Of a DNA stretch of 5,733 bases, positions 3,120 to 5,733 are shown one piece after another. This stretch comes from Dehalococcoidia bacterium (GTDB lineage Bacteria > Chloroflexota > Dehalococcoidia > E44-bin15). Numbering within the stretch: position 1 is the first letter of the stretch; each line of letters opens with the position of its first letter. A program made the translations under genes and the position numbers. The notes under the pieces are model-generated. The model saw nothing but the letters and a program-made list of their open reading frames with translations. It was not told the origin of the DNA and searched no databases. The stretch lies in assembly GCA_004377275.1 (NCBI GenBank), contig SOIC01000187.1, positions 1 through 5,733 of the forward strand, in the 5' to 3' direction.

Positions 3120-5733
3120 CTATACTTTCTCTATATTGCACAGGAATGTCTTGTATTCCGGTATAGTGGTGTTGGCATCTCCTACGTGTGGGGTAAGAAC
3201 GTTACCACTGCTGCCATTAGGGCTGATGCCTTTGGAAAGTCCCACGTAGCCCCAGTGCCAGGGGACACCCACATGGTCAACTTGCTTTCCCCCGATGGTT
3301 AATCTCTGGAACCGCTCCGTTACGATAGCCACCGCATCGACGGAGCCTCTGGCCGTGCTCACCCTGACTATGTCACCGCTCTTGATTCCCTTGTCGGCTG
3401 CCAGCTCTTCGCCCAGCTCCGCTATAGGCTGGGGCTGGAGCTCGACGAGCCAAGGGAGGTTACGGGTCATCTGACCTGCCTGCCAGTGCTCCGTCAGCCT
3501 GTAGGTCATGCCAACATAGGGGTATTCGCTAGGTGTTCCCCTCTTATTCCAGATCTCGCCGTTCATCTTCAGCTCGCCGACGTAGCAGGCGGGATCATTG
3601 AATCCCGGCGTACCTCTGCCTCCGTTATTGCTAACACCTGTCATAAGGTTCTGGCTCAACGGGCTTTCCCACGGCTCGTAGGCCTCGGGCAGAGGACCCT
3701 CGGCTCTGCCGGGCCCCCATATCTTGCCCACGCCTTCACGGTGCATGATGAATGGAAGGAACTTGGAGCCCTTATCAGCGAGGTTTATTGGCGGCCATCC
3801 GCCGTCAGGTACATCGCCGTTCCACCCGCCATTATAGGAAATGACCGGGTGCTCGCTGTCCCAGGGTTGGCCGTCGAGGTCCACAGAAGCCCGGTTGTAG
3901 ATGATGCGCCGGTTGATAGGCCAGCACCATGTCCACCCGGAGTACAGGCCAATCTGGTTAATGCTCTTGTCCACCGGGTCATGCTCCTTGGCTTTATTGG
4001 TGCCGTCTAAGTTAAACATGCCGCAGTAGAGCCAGTTGCCTGAACAGGTGGACCCATCACTCTTGAGCCCTACGAAGTTCTTAACAACCTTCTTATCTGG
4101 GTCATCCCAATAGTACCCGTTGATCTCTTTGGCCACCACATTGGGGTCAGCCTCGTCGGCATACTCACCGGTGGTGTGATAGTCCCAGTGAAGCTTGGTT
4201 ATGGGCTCCGGATATGCGCCGCCCTCGCTGGCATATAATTCCTTGAGCTTGAGCGCAAGCATATCTACGATCGCGAGGTCAGGTTTGGCGTCTCCTACGG
4301 GGTCGATAGCCTTCCATCGCCATTGCGCCCAGCGACCGCTGTTGGAAATACTACCCTGCTTTTCGTAGGAGCAAGCTGCAGGTAGCAGGAATACCTCCGT
4401 ATTTATGCTTGCAGGATTGGCCCCGTCCCTGTACCAGAAGGCCGCTGTCTCCGTCTCAAACAGGTCGGTGACCAGCAGCCAGTCGAGTTTCTCCAGGGCC
4501 TTGCGCTCGCCCTCGGAATCGGGGCCGCCTACTGCCGGGTTTTGCCCCCAGCACATTACGCCTTTAACTATCCCCTCAGCCATCGCCTCGAAAGCACCTA
4601 TGTGAGTAAGGTTATGGCCACCTGACGTCTTCTTGGGTATATAGTTGAAGGCGAAGTTATTGGCCGCTGTCGCGTTATCTCCCCAAAACGCCTTAAGCAG
4701 GCTGACCATGTACTTCTTGTAGTTGGGGTCGTCATCATTGTACCACCACCAACTGGCTGTCTTATCGCCTGCCAGACCCTGGGGCGTGATGAAATCCTTT
4801 GCACCCTTGGCCCTGGCGATATAGTCATCAAGGGTCTGGTCCGTGTGGCTCACCATCGACAGATACCCGGGCAGGATGTGCTCCAGGAGACACATGTCGG
4901 TGGAACCCTGCACGTTGGATGTTCCCCTCAGGGCATTGATGCCGCCGCCGGCTACGCCGATGTTGCCCAAGAGGAGCTGAAGGATGGCATAGCCCCTGAT
5001 ATTCTGCGTACCGTAGGTATGCTGTGTGGTGCCCATGGCATACATTATGGTGCCGGCCTTGCCCGGTTTCCCCGACTCTATATAGGTCTCAGCGACCTCG
5101 AGGAACTTCTCCTGGGAGCATCCAGTGATTTCCTCAACCTTTTCTGGCGTGTAGCGTGAGAAGTGTTCCCACATCAGCCTGAGCACGCACTTGGGGTCCA
5201 GATCATCCCAATTGGTCCAAGTATTGTTGACCAGAGCCTGGTCTGACGCTGGGGTTTTGGTGTCGGCGTACTTCCAAGTTGCTTTATCGTATTTACCGAG
5301 GTTGTGCGCACCGCTGCCATTGCTAGGGGTATATCCGCTGAATAGCCCGGTACCGGTGTCGGCCGGCCCCTTAAAGTCATCATTGATGATGAGAGCAGCG
5401 TTGGTGTACTGCGTCACATAGGTCATGTTGTACTTCTCGGCGCGCGCTGCCGGTGATAGACTCTGCATATCATTCAGGACGTACCTTATCATGCCGCCGA
5501 TGAAGGTAATATCGGTGCCTGACCTCATCGGTGCATAAATATCGGCCTTAGATGAGGTGCGGGTAAAACGCGGGTCGACGCTGATGAGCTTTGCCCCGCG
5601 CTCCTTTGCCCTGGTCACCCACTTAAATGATATGGGGTGGTTCTCCGCCGCATTGGAGCCGATAATCATGATGCAATCGGAGTTCCTGATATCGATCCAG
5701 TGGTTGGTCATTGCTCCCCTGCCGAACGACTCT
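3120..5733 (-). CDS. fdnG: Formate dehydrogenase-N alpha (catalytic, molybdopterin) subunit, 5' end missing
   Basis: This is the catalytic subunit of a periplasm-facing formate dehydrogenase, which oxidises formate to CO2 at a Mo/W-bis-MGD centre and passes electrons to FdnH. About 870 residues are visible. The frame remains open to the right edge, reading ESFGRGA directly before Met 5711. That stretch aligns with the FGRGAMTNHW segment inside E. coli FdnG, so 5711 is not the start. The Tat signal peptide, the N-terminal [4Fe-4S] cluster and the Sec/Cys ligand lie off-window, roughly 200 residues in all. Numbering from Met 5711, cofactor-binding landmarks include GSNAAENHP (18-26) and VDPRFTRT (45-52). 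Further on come TQHTYGTQNIRG, LLLGNIGVAGGGINALRG and SNSGRWAQW. The last ~150 residues (YVGMTYRLTEHW to VGDANTTIPEYKTF) are the C-terminal molybdopterin-dinucleotide-binding domain. The stop is TAG, 19 bases before fdnH. Similarity to FdnG runs along the whole visible length, making NapA or FdhF-type enzymes unlikely. The identity of the active-site residue (Sec or Cys) cannot be seen. Confidence 0.95.
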   Translation of the reverse strand, partial: ESFGRGAMTNHWIDIRNSDCIMIIGSNAAENHPISFKWVTRAKERGAKLISVDPRFTRTSSKADIYAPMRSGTDITFIGGMIRYVLNDMQSLSPAARAEKYNMTYVTQYTNAALIINDDFKGPADTGTGLFSGYTPSNGSGAHNLGKYDKATWKYADTKTPASDQALVNNTWTNWDDLDPKCVLRLMWEHFSRYTPEKVEEITGCSQEKFLEVAETYIESGKPGKAGTIMYAMGTTQHTYGTQNIRGYAILQLLLGNIGVAGGGINALRGTSNVQGSTDMCLLEHILPGYLSMVSHTDQTLDDYIARAKGAKDFITPQGLAGDKTASWWWYNDDDPNYKKYMVSLLKAFWGDNATAANNFAFNYIPKKTSGGHNLTHIGAFEAMAEGIVKGVMCWGQNPAVGGPDSEGERKALEKLDWLLVTDLFETETAAFWYRDGANPASINTEVFLLPAACSYEKQGSISNSGRWAQWRWKAIDPVGDAKPDLAIVDMLALKLKELYASEGGAYPEPITKLHWDYHTTGEYADEADPNVVAKEINGYYWDDPDKKVVKNFVGLKSDGSTCSGNWLYCGMFNLDGTNKAKEHDPVDKSINQIGLYSGWTWCWPINRRIIYNRASVDLDGQPWDSEHPVISYNGGWNGDVPDGGWPPINLADKGSKFLPFIMHREGVGKIWGPGRAEGPLPEAYEPWESPLSQNLMTGVSNNGGRGTPGFNDPACYVGELKMNGEIWNKRGTPSEYPYVGMTYRLTEHWQAGQMTRNLPWLVELQPQPIAELGEELAADKGIKSGDIVRVSTARGSVDAVAIVTERFQRLTIGGKQVDHVGVPWHWGYVGLSKGISPNGSSGNVLTPHVGDANTTIPEYKTFLCNIEKV

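Noticed and set aside
3486..4010. A 174-codon plus-strand frame opposite fdnG
   Set aside because: It is a shadow frame within a well-conserved catalytic subunit, with no family resemblance and no ribosome binding site.
1..5733. A CRISPR array, prophage, insertion sequence or defence system
   Set aside because: No spaced direct repeats, transposase, integrase or defence domain is present. The genes form a conventional formate dehydrogenase locus.

Overview
The window holds five genes, all read from the minus strand. Together they make up most of a respiratory formate dehydrogenase-N (Fdn/Fdh-O type) locus with its helper genes. In transcription order they are the catalytic subunit fdnG (cut off by the right edge), the four-cluster iron-sulfur subunit fdnH, the di-haem cytochrome b subunit fdnI, the maturation factor fdhE and a small tatA. 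The proteins support an anaerobic or facultative bacterium with a quinone pool and a Tat export system. The base composition looks moderate to slightly GC-rich, and an intergenic palindrome resembles one scattered through many anaerobe and subsurface genomes. I cannot fix the phylum. Chloroflexota (Dehalococcoidia) or a deltaproteobacterial-type anaerobe are low-confidence guesses. The cytochrome subunit argues against the quinone-independent molybdoenzyme arrangement of Dehalococcoides mccartyi.

Layout: 3120-5733 is fdnG, whose frame stays open to the edge, so the Met at 5711 is internal. fdnH (2318-3100) follows after 19 bases with a strong ribosome binding site, and fdnI (1609-2316) after a single base. 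This tight trio ends at a clear 11-bp intrinsic terminator (1522-1561). Just beyond it lies a good sigma70-type promoter with an extended -10, overlapped by a palindrome, which appears to start a second unit, fdhE (633-1472) and tatA (228-434). The 198-base gap between these two genes carries a degenerate palindromic repeat and a 13-bp perfect inverted repeat that spans the end of fdhE. Bases 1-227 hold no gene I can support. They contain some possible RNA structure and, at the far left, a second promoter-like sequence sharing a 10-base block with the fdhE promoter and pointing out of the window.

How it works together: by family knowledge, FdnG (Mo/W-bis-MGD) oxidises formate on the outer face of the membrane. 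Electrons pass through the four [4Fe-4S] clusters of FdnH to the two b haems of FdnI, which reduces menaquinone near the cytoplasmic side, so the complex conserves energy as half of a redox loop. FdhE is a rubredoxin-like Cys4-motif protein needed to make active formate dehydrogenase. TatA belongs to the pore that exports the folded FdnG-FdnH pair. The gene content is therefore coherent and largely conventional. The less ordinary features are the linked tatA, the separate control of fdhE-tatA, a possible near-leaderless fdhE start, and the intergenic repeat structures.
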